From the NCBI GenBank assembly GCA_030016635.1, contig JASEJQ010000004.1, positions 12,197-76,196 of the forward strand: a DNA stretch of 64,000 nucleotides, written 5' to 3'. Position 1 is the stretch's first letter. Each line of letters starts with the position of its first letter. Source of the DNA: Thermoanaerobacteraceae bacterium. GTDB taxonomy: Bacteria; Bacillota; Thermoanaerobacteria; Thermoanaerobacterales; UBA4877. Below the pieces are notes generated by a model. The model ran no database searches. It was given only the letters and a program-made list of their open reading frames with translations, and was not told the origin of the DNA. Made by a program: the position numbers and the translations under genes. Shown one piece after another: positions 53,788-63,110 of this stretch.

Positions 53788-54693
53788 TTGATAAAAAACT
53801 TTGAAGAACTTAAGAACAAGGCATTGAACTCTGGTAGGATGGTATTATCGGTAGCTGCAGCCGCAGATGACGCAGTGATTGCGGCTGTTGAGGAAGCCCG
53901 TAAGATTGGTATCATAGATGCCTACTTGGTTGGTGATAAGGAGAAAATAGTGTCTATAGCGGAAGAAATGGGCGTGGATATCAAGAATTATGAGGTCATA
54001 GATGAAAAGGATGTAACCGGGGCAGCCAGGACTGCAGTAAAGTTCGTGCATGATGGCCAGGCCGATTTTGTGATGAAGGGCATCCTGGGTACCTCAGACC
54101 TGCTAAGAGCTGTCCTGGATGAGGAGATTGGCCTTCGTGGGGAAAACCTGCTTTCCCATGTAATGGTATACAATATACCTGCTTATCATAAACTTTTAAT
54201 GGTCACAGACGGTGGCATGGTTATAAGTCCTACCATGGAAGAAAAGGCAGGCATAATACAAAATGCTGTAGAGGTAGGTAGGGCGCTGGATATAGAGCCA
54301 TTGAAGGTGGCTGCCCTTTGTGCTGTGGAAACCGTTAACCCCAAGATGCAGGCGACCATTGACGCAAAAGAGCTTTCAGAGAAGTCAAAGAGGGGAGAAA
54401 TAGAAGGCGCAATTGTGGAGGGCCCTCTTGCCTTTGACCTTGCTATAAGTAGGGAAGCGGCAAAACACAAGGGGGTTGCCGGTGAGGTGGTAGGAGATGC
54501 CGACTGCCTGCTTGTACCCTATATTGAGGTGGGCAACGGTATAGGCAAATGCCTGGCCTATTTTGGAGGAGCCCAGTGCGCAGGTATAGTTATGGGGGCA
54601 GGGAAGCCAATAGTGCTGGTATCAAGAGCAGATCCGCCGGAGGATAAGTTTAACTCTATCCTTTTAGGCTGTGTAATTGCATCGAATCGATAA
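53788..54693 (+). CDS. ptb: Phosphate butyryltransferase, copy 2
   Basis: A 301-residue phosphotransacylase closely resembling copy 1 at 33172 (GQADFVMKGILGTSDLLRAV; VAALCAVETVNPKMQATIDA; GPLAFDLAISREAAKHKGVA; PYIEVGNGIGKCLAYFGG). TTG 53788 follows GGAGGTGA. It lies upstream of iorAB, so it probably converts arylacetyl-CoA (phenylacetyl-, indoleacetyl-) to the acyl phosphate. No kinase is beside it; a butyrate kinase from 32091 or 35612 could complete the ATP-yielding step. Confidence 0.92.
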   Translation: MIKNFEELKNKALNSGRMVLSVAAAADDAVIAAVEEARKIGIIDAYLVGDKEKIVSIAEEMGVDIKNYEVIDEKDVTGAARTAVKFVHDGQADFVMKGILGTSDLLRAVLDEEIGLRGENLLSHVMVYNIPAYHKLLMVTDGGMVISPTMEEKAGIIQNAVEVGRALDIEPLKVAALCAVETVNPKMQATIDAKELSEKSKRGEIEGAIVEGPLAFDLAISREAAKHKGVAGEVVGDADCLLVPYIEVGNGIGKCLAYFGGAQCAGIVMGAGKPIVLVSRADPPEDKFNSILLGCVIASNR

Positions 54694-54751
54694 CTGAAAT
54701 AATTTGTAGAGTATGTCAAATCAATAAACCTTTAGGAGAGTGAGAAATAAT

Positions 54752-56494
54752 ATGAAGGAGCTTCTTACAGGCAATGAAGCAGTGGCCAGGGGTGCCTATG
54801 AATATGGCATCACCATTGCTGCTGCATATCCGGGTACACCCAGTACCGAGATACTGGAAAATATAGCACCATATGATGAGATATATGCCGAGTGGTCACC
54901 CAATGAAAAGGTAGCATTAGAGGTGGCTCTCGGAGCAGCCTTTGCAGGGGCAAGGAGCCTTGCAGCCATGAAGCATGTGGGTCTCAATGTGGCAGCGGAC
55001 CCCATGTTTACTTCAGCCTATACGGGGGTCAACGGTGCTTTTATTATCATGACCGCAGATGACCCGGGCATGCATAGCTCTCAGGACGAGCAGGACAACA
55101 GATACTATGCTAAGTTTGCAAAGATACCCATGCTGGAACCATCGGACAGCCAAGAGTGTAAGGAATTTGTTGGTGAGGCGGTTAGGATATCCGAAGAGTT
55201 CGATACCCCGGTCATACTGAGACTGACAACCAGGATATCCCACAGCAAGAGCCTGGTAGAGCTGGGCGAAAGAGAAAGTGTACCGATGAAGTCCTACAAA
55301 AGGAATGCACCCAAGTATGTAACAATTCCAGGTAACTCCAAGGTGCTGAGGGTTAAGCTGGAAGATAGGCTTAAGAAATTGAAGGAGTACAGCGAGAAAT
55401 CACCCCTCAACCGCATTGAATGGGGAGATAAAAAGATAGGCATAGTCACCTCCAGCGTTTCCTATCAGTATGCCAGAGAGGTTATGGGCGATAGTGCTTC
55501 GTATCTGAAACTGGGTATGACCTATCCTCTGCCTGATGAGCTTATCAAAGAGTTTGCATCGCAGGTGGAAGAGGTGTATGTTGTAGAGGAACTGGAACCA
55601 TATCTGGAGGAACATTTAAAAGCCCTTGGGATTAAATGCCATGGTAAGGACCTTATACCCATAGTTGGTGAACTAAATCCGGAGATTGTGGCAAAGGGAC
55701 TTCTGGGCAAGGAGCCTGAGACGATAAAGGTGAGTATCAAGCCTGCGGCCAGGCCACCACTAATGTGTCCCGGATGCCCTCACAGGGGAGTGTTCTTCGT
55801 CCTATCCAATAAGGATGCAGTAGTAACCGGCGATATCGGCTGCTATACATTGGGTTCACAGGAGCCTTTAAGCGCCATGGATACAACCATATGCATGGGA
55901 GCCAGTGTATCTAACGGGCATGGTTTCCAGAAAGCCTTTGAAAAGAACGGGATAAATAAGAAGGTATTTTCTGTTATAGGCGACTCTACATTCTTCCATT
56001 CAGGTATGACAGGGCTTCTTGACATTGCATATAACAAGGGCAATTCTACCCTTATAATACTGGATAACAGGATAACAGCCATGACAGGACAGCAGGAAAA
56101 CCCTGGTACAGGGTATACTTTAAAGGGTGAGCCAACATTCCAGGCTGACCTGGCAAAGATTTGCAATGCCATGGGCATAGAAAAGGTAAGGGAGGTAAAC
56201 TCTCTTGACCTTGAGCAGGTAGAGGCTGCCATAGACGAGGCCATGAACACAACAGATCCCATGGTTATAATCGCTAAAGCCCCATGTGCCCTCTTAAAGA
56301 GAGAAAAACAGCCGGAGGGGAAGAGCAGGATAGATGTGGATATATGCCTGCAGTGTGGACTGTGTCTGCAGCTCGGTTGTCCGGCCATATACAGGGACGA
56401 GAATGATAATATCATAATAGATGAATATCAGTGCAATGGCTGCACACTCTGCCAGCAGGTGTGCGAATTTGACGCCATTGAGACCATAATGTAG
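54752..56494 (+). CDS. iorA: Indolepyruvate:ferredoxin oxidoreductase, alpha subunit
   Basis: A 580-residue fusion of pyrimidine-binding, TPP-binding and ferredoxin domains. Segments in order: LLTGNEAVARGAYEYGITIA, AAYPGTPSTEILENI; MCPGCPHRGVFFVLSNKDAV and VTGDIGCYTLGSQEPLSAMD; FSVIGDSTFFHSGMTGLLDI (TPP/Mg site); and C-terminal [4Fe-4S] motifs CLQCGLCLQLGCPAI and CNGCTLCQQVCEFDAI. It oxidatively decarboxylates aromatic 2-oxo acids from Trp, Phe and Tyr to aryl-CoA, reducing ferredoxin. ATG 54752 is chosen; a GTG at 54740 overlaps the ribosome site. Confidence 0.94.
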   Translation: MKELLTGNEAVARGAYEYGITIAAAYPGTPSTEILENIAPYDEIYAEWSPNEKVALEVALGAAFAGARSLAAMKHVGLNVAADPMFTSAYTGVNGAFIIMTADDPGMHSSQDEQDNRYYAKFAKIPMLEPSDSQECKEFVGEAVRISEEFDTPVILRLTTRISHSKSLVELGERESVPMKSYKRNAPKYVTIPGNSKVLRVKLEDRLKKLKEYSEKSPLNRIEWGDKKIGIVTSSVSYQYAREVMGDSASYLKLGMTYPLPDELIKEFASQVEEVYVVEELEPYLEEHLKALGIKCHGKDLIPIVGELNPEIVAKGLLGKEPETIKVSIKPAARPPLMCPGCPHRGVFFVLSNKDAVVTGDIGCYTLGSQEPLSAMDTTICMGASVSNGHGFQKAFEKNGINKKVFSVIGDSTFFHSGMTGLLDIAYNKGNSTLIILDNRITAMTGQQENPGTGYTLKGEPTFQADLAKICNAMGIEKVREVNSLDLEQVEAAIDEAMNTTDPMVIIAKAPCALLKREKQPEGKSRIDVDICLQCGLCLQLGCPAIYRDENDNIIIDEYQCNGCTLCQQVCEFDAIETIM

Positions 56495-56506
56495 GAGGGC
56501 TGTAGT

Positions 56507-57085
56507 ATGAGCGATACAAAGAGCATTCTACTGGTTGGAGTTGGAGGTCAGGGTACCATCCTTGCCAGCCGTGTCCTTACCAAGGGATTGGTGGCAGCAG
56601 GATACGATGTAAAGATGTCTGAAATACACGGCATGTCTCAGAGGGGCGGCAGCGTATCAACCCAGATAAGATTTGGTGAAAAGGTATATTCCCCTATCAT
56701 AGGCAGGGGTACAGCGGATGCCATAGTGGCCTTTGAACAGATGGAGGCATTGAGATATACAGATTTCTTAAAGACCGATGGTATGATGGTTATTAATGAC
56801 TATAAGCAGCCGTCATTGCCCATAATGATTGGTGATGCTGAATACCCCGATGGCATTATAGATGAACTGAGTTCAAAGGTTAAGACTGTTGTTTTTGATG
56901 CTGCTGATGTGGCAAATAACCTTGGTAACCTAAAGGTGCAGAATATAGTCCTCCTTGGGGCCTTGATTAAAGTAATGGGCCTTGACAATCTGGACTGGGA
57001 GGCAATTATATCTCGGGAGGTACCTGCTAAATTTAAAGATATGAACATTGAGGCTTATCATAAAGGGCTTGAGCTTGCATCATAA
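56507..57085 (+). CDS. iorB: Indolepyruvate:ferredoxin oxidoreductase, beta subunit
   Basis: A 192-residue gamma-like subunit (SILLVGVGGQGTILASRVLT; SEIHGMSQRGGSVSTQIRFG; NIVLLGALIKVMGLDNLDWE). It pairs with IorA. It lies 12 bp after iorA with a GGAGGGC site. Together with ptb copy 2 it forms an aromatic amino acid fermentation module, possibly fed by the TrpP transporter. Confidence 0.94.
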   Translation: MSDTKSILLVGVGGQGTILASRVLTKGLVAAGYDVKMSEIHGMSQRGGSVSTQIRFGEKVYSPIIGRGTADAIVAFEQMEALRYTDFLKTDGMMVINDYKQPSLPIMIGDAEYPDGIIDELSSKVKTVVFDAADVANNLGNLKVQNIVLLGALIKVMGLDNLDWEAIISREVPAKFKDMNIEAYHKGLELAS

Positions 57086-57164
57086 ACTATCCACCAGGAT
57101 TTTCGGTGTATAGGTTCATATTCCCACCTTTAATAACATAAGGATTATATGGGTGGGATGTTAA

Positions 57165-57941
57165 ATGAGAGTAATAATTATAAAGAGAACCCTGATTGTG
57201 GTTATCGTTATCGTAATCCTATTGGTGACTGGGCTTTATGGTGCCTATACTGAGGTATTTAATAATAATGAGCAAAAGGTGATAGCCATAATAATAGATG
57301 ATTTTGGCAACAATGGTAAAGGAACGGAAACCTTTTTTAAAATTAAAGAGAGGCTTACTGTAGCTGTGTTGCCTAATTTACCATATACTGTACAAGATGC
57401 TCAAAAGGCACATGAAAACGGGTTTGAGGTAATAGTACACCTCCCCATGGAACCGTTAAAAGGTGAAAAGAACTGGCTTCCACCTGATTCAATTACATCT
57501 GACCTCAGTCCCCAGGAGGTATTGGGAAGAACCAGTAAAGCCTTTGATCAGGTACCCTATGCGGTTGGCTTTAATAATCATATGGGTTCTAAGATTACTT
57601 CTAATAGGGATATGATGTACGTCATACTGAAAGAGGCTAAAAAACGTAATTTCTACGTTGTAGACAGCAAGACGATTGGAAATTCACTAATAGATGAGGT
57701 ATCTGAAGCATTGGGAGTGAAACATTATGATAGAGACCTGTTTTTAGATAGGAAGAATGAGTATGGTGTCTACAAACAGGTTTTAAAACTGGCAAAGATA
57801 GCAGAAAAAAAGGGGTACGCCATTGGAATAGGGCACGTAGGACCTGAGGGTGGAGCAATTACCGCCAGTGGGATAATGGATGCACTGTTAGAGCTTGAAA
57901 AGATGAATATTAAAATAGTATATGTGTCTCAATTAAAATAG
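57165..57941 (+). CDS. Divergent polysaccharide deacetylase family protein
   Basis: A 258-residue protein with one N-terminal hydrophobic anchor (LIVVIVIVILLVTGLYGAY), suggesting an exported or membrane-tethered enzyme. The catalytic-like segments are IAIIIDDFGNNGKGTETFF, VIVHLPMEPLKGEKNWLP, GFNNHMGSKITSNRDMMYVI and IGIGHVGPEGGAITASGIMD, matching the divergent deacetylase (DUF610) family. It may act on a surface polysaccharide; the substrate is unknown. It ends in a terminator shared with the convergent gene. Confidence 0.85.
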   Translation: MRVIIIKRTLIVVIVIVILLVTGLYGAYTEVFNNNEQKVIAIIIDDFGNNGKGTETFFKIKERLTVAVLPNLPYTVQDAQKAHENGFEVIVHLPMEPLKGEKNWLPPDSITSDLSPQEVLGRTSKAFDQVPYAVGFNNHMGSKITSNRDMMYVILKEAKKRNFYVVDSKTIGNSLIDEVSEALGVKHYDRDLFLDRKNEYGVYKQVLKLAKIAEKKGYAIGIGHVGPEGGAITASGIMDALLELEKMNIKIVYVSQLK

Positions 57942-57964
57942 GGGTCAGATTGACCCCTATTTTA
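57934..57964. terminator. Bidirectional terminator between converging genes
   Basis: TAAAATAGGGGTCA (57934-57947), loop GAT, TGACCCCTATTTTA (57951-57964): a perfect 14-bp stem. Both genes' stop codons lie within the stem. Confidence 0.9.
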
Positions 57965-58430
57965 CATATACGTTCCTTGCACCCTCTGCTCTGAGCTGTT
58001 TAGCGGCTTCATCAACCTTTTGCCTTGTTGATTCAACAGATACCACAGCTCCGCCGGCTTTTATGTCTTCTTCATATTTCCTGGCCTGCTCAGCAGGTAT
58101 ACCCCAATCTACCAGGCTGCCCACTATACCACCGCCTACTGCTCCGGTGATTGTGGCGGCCAGAGGACCCATGGCTACGATGGGGCCTATGCCGGGTATC
58201 ATCAGTGCACCAGCACTGGCGGCCAGGCCAGCAATACCGCCCAGGACACCGCCTGTCGTCATGCCGGCGCTAAGGTTGTTATCTGCACCTCCATTGCCCT
58301 GCCTATCATCGCCCTTGGCTATTATAGACATCTCATTATCGGTTAAGCCTTTAGCTCTCATGTCCCTTATGGCTTTTTCTGCCATATCCCTGGATGGGAA
58401 AGAACCTATAACCTTGGCCTTGTCTACCAT
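57957..58430 (-). CDS. General stress protein with glycine-zipper region
   Basis: A 157-residue protein. An N-terminal ferredoxin-like domain (AKVIGSFPSRDMAEKAIRDM; GLTDNEMSIIAKGDD) is followed by a Gly/Ala-rich hydrophobic stretch (TTGGVLGGIAGLAASAGALM and ATITGAVGGGIVGSLVDWGI) and a C-terminal domain with VVSVESTRQKVDEAAKQLRA. It resembles the general stress protein 17M / YflT-like family. Role unknown, probably membrane-associated stress response. The GGAGGTTTTTAC site precedes ATG 58430. Confidence 0.75.
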   Translation of the reverse strand: MVDKAKVIGSFPSRDMAEKAIRDMRAKGLTDNEMSIIAKGDDRQGNGGADNNLSAGMTTGGVLGGIAGLAASAGALMIPGIGPIVAMGPLAATITGAVGGGIVGSLVDWGIPAEQARKYEEDIKAGGAVVSVESTRQKVDEAAKQLRAEGARNVYVK

Positions 58431-58525
58431 GTAAAAACCTCCTTTTTTTGTTTATGATCAGTATTTATTTTTCACAAATTGGAGTAAAATATGTATATGA
58501 TAATTTTGCTATAGCGAGGGTGTAA

Positions 58526-59125
58526 ATGTTTTATATAGTCTTCAAACATATTTGTTATGCAATATTTAAAATCCTATTCCGGCTAAAGTTTGAAGGTCTT
58601 GAGAATATTCCAGACAAAGGGGCCTGCATTATTGCAAGCAACCACAGGAGTATACTTGACCCCTTTCTTATAATTGCCGGATCAAAAAGGAAAATAATCT
58701 TCCTTGCCAATCAATATCTTTTCGATATTCCGGTAATAGGGGCACTGATAAGGAAATTAGATGCCTTACCTCTTAACAAGGAAAAAGTTGATATAAAAGC
58801 GTTAAGAACCGCTTTAAAGATACTGCAGGATGGTGGTATAATAGGTATATTCCCTGAGGGTGGGGTTAGAGAATCAGGCGACAGCAACATTGAAGAAGGA
58901 GTCCTTTTTTTAGCCAGTAAATCGAAATCCCCAATTGTTGCATGTACCATTGAAGACAGTGGTGAAGCCTTGCCTCCAGGCAAATATATACCAAAATTCA
59001 AGAGAATATATATTAAATTTTTCAACCTGATAGATTGTAAAGATATAACTAAGGATAAATATGATGATTACAAAAAATTGATATATAAATATATAAACAA
59101 TATCCAGGAGGTAAAAGATGCATAA
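58526..59125 (+). CDS. plsC: 1-acylglycerol-3-phosphate acyltransferase family protein
   Basis: A 199-residue acyltransferase with the catalytic HX4D motif in ASNHRSILDPFLI and the acceptor-binding FPEGG in GIFPEGGVRESGDSNIEEG. An N-terminal hydrophobic segment anchors it to the membrane. It should acylate lysophosphatidic acid to phosphatidic acid. It overlaps the following patatin-like gene by eight bases, so the two act on membrane lipid together. Confidence 0.9.
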   Translation: MFYIVFKHICYAIFKILFRLKFEGLENIPDKGACIIASNHRSILDPFLIIAGSKRKIIFLANQYLFDIPVIGALIRKLDALPLNKEKVDIKALRTALKILQDGGIIGIFPEGGVRESGDSNIEEGVLFLASKSKSPIVACTIEDSGEALPPGKYIPKFKRIYIKFFNLIDCKDITKDKYDDYKKLIYKYINNIQEVKDA

Positions 59126-59978
59126 GAAAACAGCTCTTGTACTTGGAGGAGGAGGGGCAAGGGGGTATGCCCATATAGGGGTCATTAAAGCGTTGGAGGA
59201 AGCAGGTATAAAAATAGACATGATTGTAGGCACCAGTATAGGCGCCATAATTGGGGCTGGTTATGCTTCAGGCCTTACTGTAGAAGAAATGGAGTCCATA
59301 GCAGGATCTATGACCGTAAGAAAATTTGTTGAACTAATGGACATCTCCATTTCATCTCAGGGACTCATCAAAGGGGATGGAATTAGCGGTTTTTTGAATC
59401 AAGCAATCAAAAAGAAAAATTTTTATGAGCTTGATATACCCTTTTATGCGGTAACCACGAATATTCTGACAGGCGAAAAGATAGTAATAGACCAGGGAAA
59501 TTTGATAGATGCTGTAAGGGCAAGCATGGCAATTCCAGGTTTATTTACCCCTATACGATATGATGACAAAATCTTAGTTGATGGCACTCTTGTAGACTTT
59601 CTGCCCATAAACGTGGCGATACAAAACGGTGCTAACCGTGTGATTGCTGTAAATGTCTCATCAGAGGTCGATGGCGTATCGACATTGAACAAGATCTATA
59701 TATATCTGAGACGAGCATTAGATAAAGTAGAGGTGGCTGCAATACCAGAGAATTTTAGAGATGTACTTAAGAAATACCCCAATGCCATTTATTTTACCAT
59801 GAAATCCCTTGAGATATTAAACACATGCAAACAGAGCATCTCTCCGGCTCCGAATGTACTTATACTCACACCTCCTGTACAGAACATTAAATGGTACAGC
59901 TTTCACAAGTCAAAGGAAGGGATTGAAAAAGGCTATCTTGCAACAATGGAATTCTTAAACCGCAAATTAGAGGCATGA
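59118..59978 (+). CDS. Patatin-like phospholipase
   Basis: A 286-residue serine hydrolase of the patatin/RssA family. The oxyanion hole is LGGGGARGYAHIGVI, the nucleophile Ser is in IVGTSIGAIIGAG (GXSXG), and the catalytic Asp is in LVDGTLVDFLPINVA (DG-T/G). It probably hydrolyses acyl ester bonds in phospholipids. Cotranscribed with plsC. ATG 59118 follows GGAGG. Confidence 0.9.
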   Translation: MHKKTALVLGGGGARGYAHIGVIKALEEAGIKIDMIVGTSIGAIIGAGYASGLTVEEMESIAGSMTVRKFVELMDISISSQGLIKGDGISGFLNQAIKKKNFYELDIPFYAVTTNILTGEKIVIDQGNLIDAVRASMAIPGLFTPIRYDDKILVDGTLVDFLPINVAIQNGANRVIAVNVSSEVDGVSTLNKIYIYLRRALDKVEVAAIPENFRDVLKKYPNAIYFTMKSLEILNTCKQSISPAPNVLILTPPVQNIKWYSFHKSKEGIEKGYLATMEFLNRKLEA

Positions 59979-60042
59979 AATGTTTTACAAAGCTTGAAAA
60001 AATCATATTCATATGATATAGTATTTAATGTTAAATAAAAGT

Positions 60043-60119
60043 GCGCCCATAGCTCAGCTGGATAGAGTAACTGACTACGAATCAGGAGGTCGGGGGTTCA
60101 AATCCCTCTGGGCGCACCA
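60043..60119 (+). tRNA. tRNA-Arg (anticodon ACG)
   Basis: A 77-base cloverleaf with encoded CCA. Acceptor arms are GCGCCCA (60043-60049) and TGGGCGC (60109-60115), with D arm GCTCAGCTGGATAGAGT and T arm GGGGGTTCAAATCCCTC. The anticodon loop CTACGAA carries ACG at 60077-60079, which reads CGU/CGC/CGA after A34 modification. One weak pair (A27-G43) is seen at the top of the anticodon stem. Confidence 0.95.
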
Positions 60120-60136
60120 GTAAAATAGCAGGTTCT

Positions 60137-60165
60137 ATGGCATTATTTAAGATGCCATTTTTTTC
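60137..60165 (+). terminator. Intrinsic terminator after tRNA-Arg
   Basis: ATGGCAT (60137-60143), loop TATTTAAG, ATGCCAT (60152-60158), then a T-run. Confidence 0.8.
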
Positions 60166-60896
60166 TTTGGGTGCAAAAATTTTTAATAGTTACAAAGTGC
60201 ATTTCAAGAAGTTTTAAAATATATATATTTGTAGGAGTGGACCCATAAGGCATAAAATGGTCTACTCTTTATTTTTTTTATGCCCAAAATTGTACCATTT
60301 TTTATTGAATAGTTGGTGATTCTAATACCTCATAAACTCCGATTTATTCCTTTACTTTCCAACAATAATACAAAAACTTACATCAGTAATAATGTGACCT
60401 TTTAGACCACCACTGAGGATTACTTTTTTGCCAGGAGTAAAATCATCTTAGGTTATGGTGTAAACAGGGTATGTGGCTTAACAATGTGCATTTTTATGTA
60501 CTTTTCCCACGTCCTGTTTTTTATATATCCTGATTTTAGACATCTGTGTAGATAAGAGTATATTTACAGACTCACCAACATAATATTTTTTTGAGTAAGC
60601 AGGAAATTTACAATAATTGTAGAATAACATATAAAATTGAATTTTTAATTTGTAAAAAATGGAGAAGCGTTATCTATAGATTGACAAAAATTAAAGGTAA
60701 AGTGAACCTTTATAGAAATGTCAATATCGGTATGTGGTGCATTTATGTACAGAGAGTTTTCTGAAATATTGTAAAATCATGTGAAGATAAAAAATGGAGG
60801 TGATATATACATATATCTTAATTATTATATGCTTGTTTACTAATTTTGACTGATAAGAGATTGATAGCAAGTGATATATTAGGGAGGGATGAAAAT
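60166..60896. other. Gene-poor AT-rich stretch with a second terminator-like hairpin
   Basis: No convincing gene is seen on either strand. GAGTGGACC (60235-60243) pairs with GGTCTACTC (60259-60267, one G-T pair) before a long T-run, which is a terminator form. Broken frames on the minus strand around 60350-60580 hint at a decayed coding sequence, but no family was recognised. Confidence 0.5.
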
Positions 60897-60989
60897 ATGA
60901 ATAGTGGATTTAACTTTTTGAATGTCATGTTATTTTTTATGCCATTAGCTATAAGCCTGATTATCAGTGTAATATTCTATTTCAGATGA
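60897..60989 (+). CDS. Small membrane protein upstream of the symporter
   Basis: A 30-residue peptide, MNSGFNFLNVMLFFMPLAIS followed by LIISVIFYFR, forming one hydrophobic helix with a basic end. AGGGAGGGAT is just upstream of ATG 60897, and its stop overlaps the GGAGGAA ribosome site of the symporter gene. Such tiny proteins often precede sodium/solute symporter genes in Firmicutes as accessory subunits. It would now be orphaned, because the symporter is broken. Confidence 0.6.
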   Translation: MNSGFNFLNVMLFFMPLAISLIISVIFYFR

Positions 60990-61002
60990 GGAGGAAATTG
61001 GA

Positions 61003-62470
61003 TTGATTAATTTAATTGTATTTTCCATTTATCTTCTTGTATTGGTAGGTATTGGCTATTTTACATATCTTAGAACCAATACCTTAAGTGATTACACCTT
61101 AGCGGGTAGAAGTAATAATAAATGGATAACTGCAATATCTGCTGAATCCTCAGACATGAGCGGATGGCTTTTGTTGGGATTACCTGGAATGGCTTTTTTA
61201 TCAGGTTTTGGTGCAATATGGACCATCACAGGAATACTTCTCGGTACTTTATTTAATTGGACTGTTATTGCTAACCGGTTGAGAACTGCCAGTGAGTATT
61301 ACGGGGCACTTACTATACCGGAATATATTGATAAAAGATTTAATGATAAAAATGGTATACTCGGTTTAATAGCAGGGATTGTAATAGTGATATTTATGAT
61401 AATAAACTCCTCGGCAGAAATAATAGGTAGCGGGAAATTATTAAATGCAGCATTCGGATTTGACTATAATGTTGGTATAATTATAGGACTGCTTATTGTG
61501 CTTATTTATACATTTTTGGGTGGATTTTTGGCGGTGAGCTGGAGCAACTTTTTGCAGGGTTCATTGATGTTTATAGCATTAATTTTAGTTCCGGTTGTGG
61601 CCCTACTGGATATTGGAGGGTTAACCAATCTAAGTAATAGCCTTATTATGCAGGATGTTAATTTATTTAGTTTTTTAGGAGGAGAAAACAATTTTTGCTC
61701 TTATAATGGGAGGAATAGGTATTGGTATTGGTATTGGTTATCCAGGTCAGCCGCACATTTTAGCTAATTTTATGTCAATAAAAAATCCAAGAGAAATAAA
61801 AGATTCTACACTCATAGCCATGATATGGGTAGGGCTTACTACATACGGCGCTGTAATAGTAGGGCTGATAGGCAGAGGTTTATATAAAAATCTTGAAGAC
61901 CCGGAGCAGGTGTTTCTTGTAATGATAAAGGATTTGTTCCCGAATTATATGGTCGGATTGTTTGCAGCTGCAGTGATGGCAGCGATTTTATCGTCAGTAA
62001 GTGCTTATTTACTTGTTGCAGCCGCATCTTTTGCAACCAATGTTTATAGAAAATTTGCCAGAGTTGAAAATGAGAAACAGTCTATCTGGATTGAAAGAAT
62101 CACATTAGTTGTAGTGGCGATACTAGCATATGCCTTATCTCAATCGGGTGGTTTAGTATTTGAAGTAGCTTTATATGCTTGGGGTGGACTTGCAGCTTCC
62201 TTTGGCCCCATCATAATATTTTCACTGTACTGAAAAGGGGCTAATAGGACAGGAGCCCTGACAAGCATGATTGTTGGTATGTTTACTATATTAATATGGT
62301 ACAATAGCAGCCTATCACAATGGCTCTACGAACTTGTACCCGGGTTTGCATTCAGTATAATTGCACTTGTTGTGGTAAGTTTTATTACTGGAGGGTCAGA
62401 CAAAGAAACAGCTGTGTCTTTTACTAAATACTTGGAAAGTATAAGAGGTGTGGATGATGACAGATCATGA
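61003..62470 (+). pseudogene. Sodium:solute symporter (PutP/PanF type), frameshifted and nonsense-mutated
   Basis: The three pieces together read as a full SSS-family transporter: MINLIVFSIYLLVLVGIGYF at a TTG start behind GGAGGAA, SAESSDMSGWLLLGLPGMAF, then after a +1 shift at about 61685-61700 (an extra base in an A- or T-run) IFALIMGGIGIGIGIGYPGQ and PHILANFMSIKNPREI. A TGA at 62231-62233 falls where the family has Trp (FSLY-W-KGANRTGALTSMIVG). Two independent lesions make a pseudogene more likely than sequencing error. TGA as selenocysteine is not supported, since the position is a Trp. The substrate would be proline, pantothenate or another small solute. Confidence 0.85.
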
Positions 62471-63110
62471 TGTTATTATACCAATGGATAGGTTAGGTGT
62501 TGTAAATGTACAGAAAAAGCCCATGGAAGCAGTGAATTATATAAATGGGTTGATTAAGAAGAACATAAATGTAAATTGGATTATGAATCCTACGGTTTTA
62601 AAAACATCCGATTTTCCAGAAGGACACATATATGGTCCAGGAGGTTTTTTAGCGAATTTAAATGAAGAAGAATATTCAATGTTACACGGGACCGATCTTA
62701 AGTATTCGGACATAGTAGAGTATATTTCTGGTGGCTATTCTAAGTTGAACAAAAAGAAAATAGCCCTGTATGTAGGGATTGGATCTGCTGAGTTTTGTTT
62801 TAAACCACTTATGGAGGTTTTAAATCTTTCAGTGTTTGAATTCAAAGAAGTAAATGATAAAGATATCAGAGAAAATCTGCTAGACGATTTTGATATCTTC
62901 ATAGTTCCTGGTGGACCCGATGCAGGAGAATCGTTTTATCATGGCTTAGGAGATAGAGGTTATGATAATATTAAGAGGTTTCTGCACAATAAAGGACAGT
63001 ATTTGGGTATTTGTGCTGGAGCATATCTGCCGCTGACATCCAATGATGAGAATAATATCTGGCTGAACATTGTAGATGCAACTGATGACAATGAATTAGA
63101 CTATATTTAG
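62457..63110 (+). pseudogene. BPL_N-domain (glutamine amidotransferase-like) protein, C-terminally truncated
   Basis: About 217 residues starting MTDHDVIIPMDRLGVVNVQK. The class I amidotransferase-like fold is recognisable in IALYVGIGSAEFCFKPLMEV, FDIFIVPGGPDAGESFYHGL and GQYLGICAGAYLPL, where the nucleophile-elbow Cys is in GICAGAY. The frame stops at ELDYI just where the family continues for roughly another hundred residues, and the next 670 bp are degenerate. It overlaps the end of the symporter gene and was probably cotranscribed with it. Function unknown. Confidence 0.65.

Noticed and set aside
57119-57159. Inverted pair ATTCCCACC/GGTGGGAT before the deacetylase gene.
   Set aside because: The arms are far apart with no T-run, and the second arm is probably just the ribosome site; a regulatory role could not be supported.
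62231-62233. TGA in the symporter as a second selenocysteine codon.
   Set aside because: Family members have Trp at this position, no suitable hairpin follows, and the gene already carries a frameshift.
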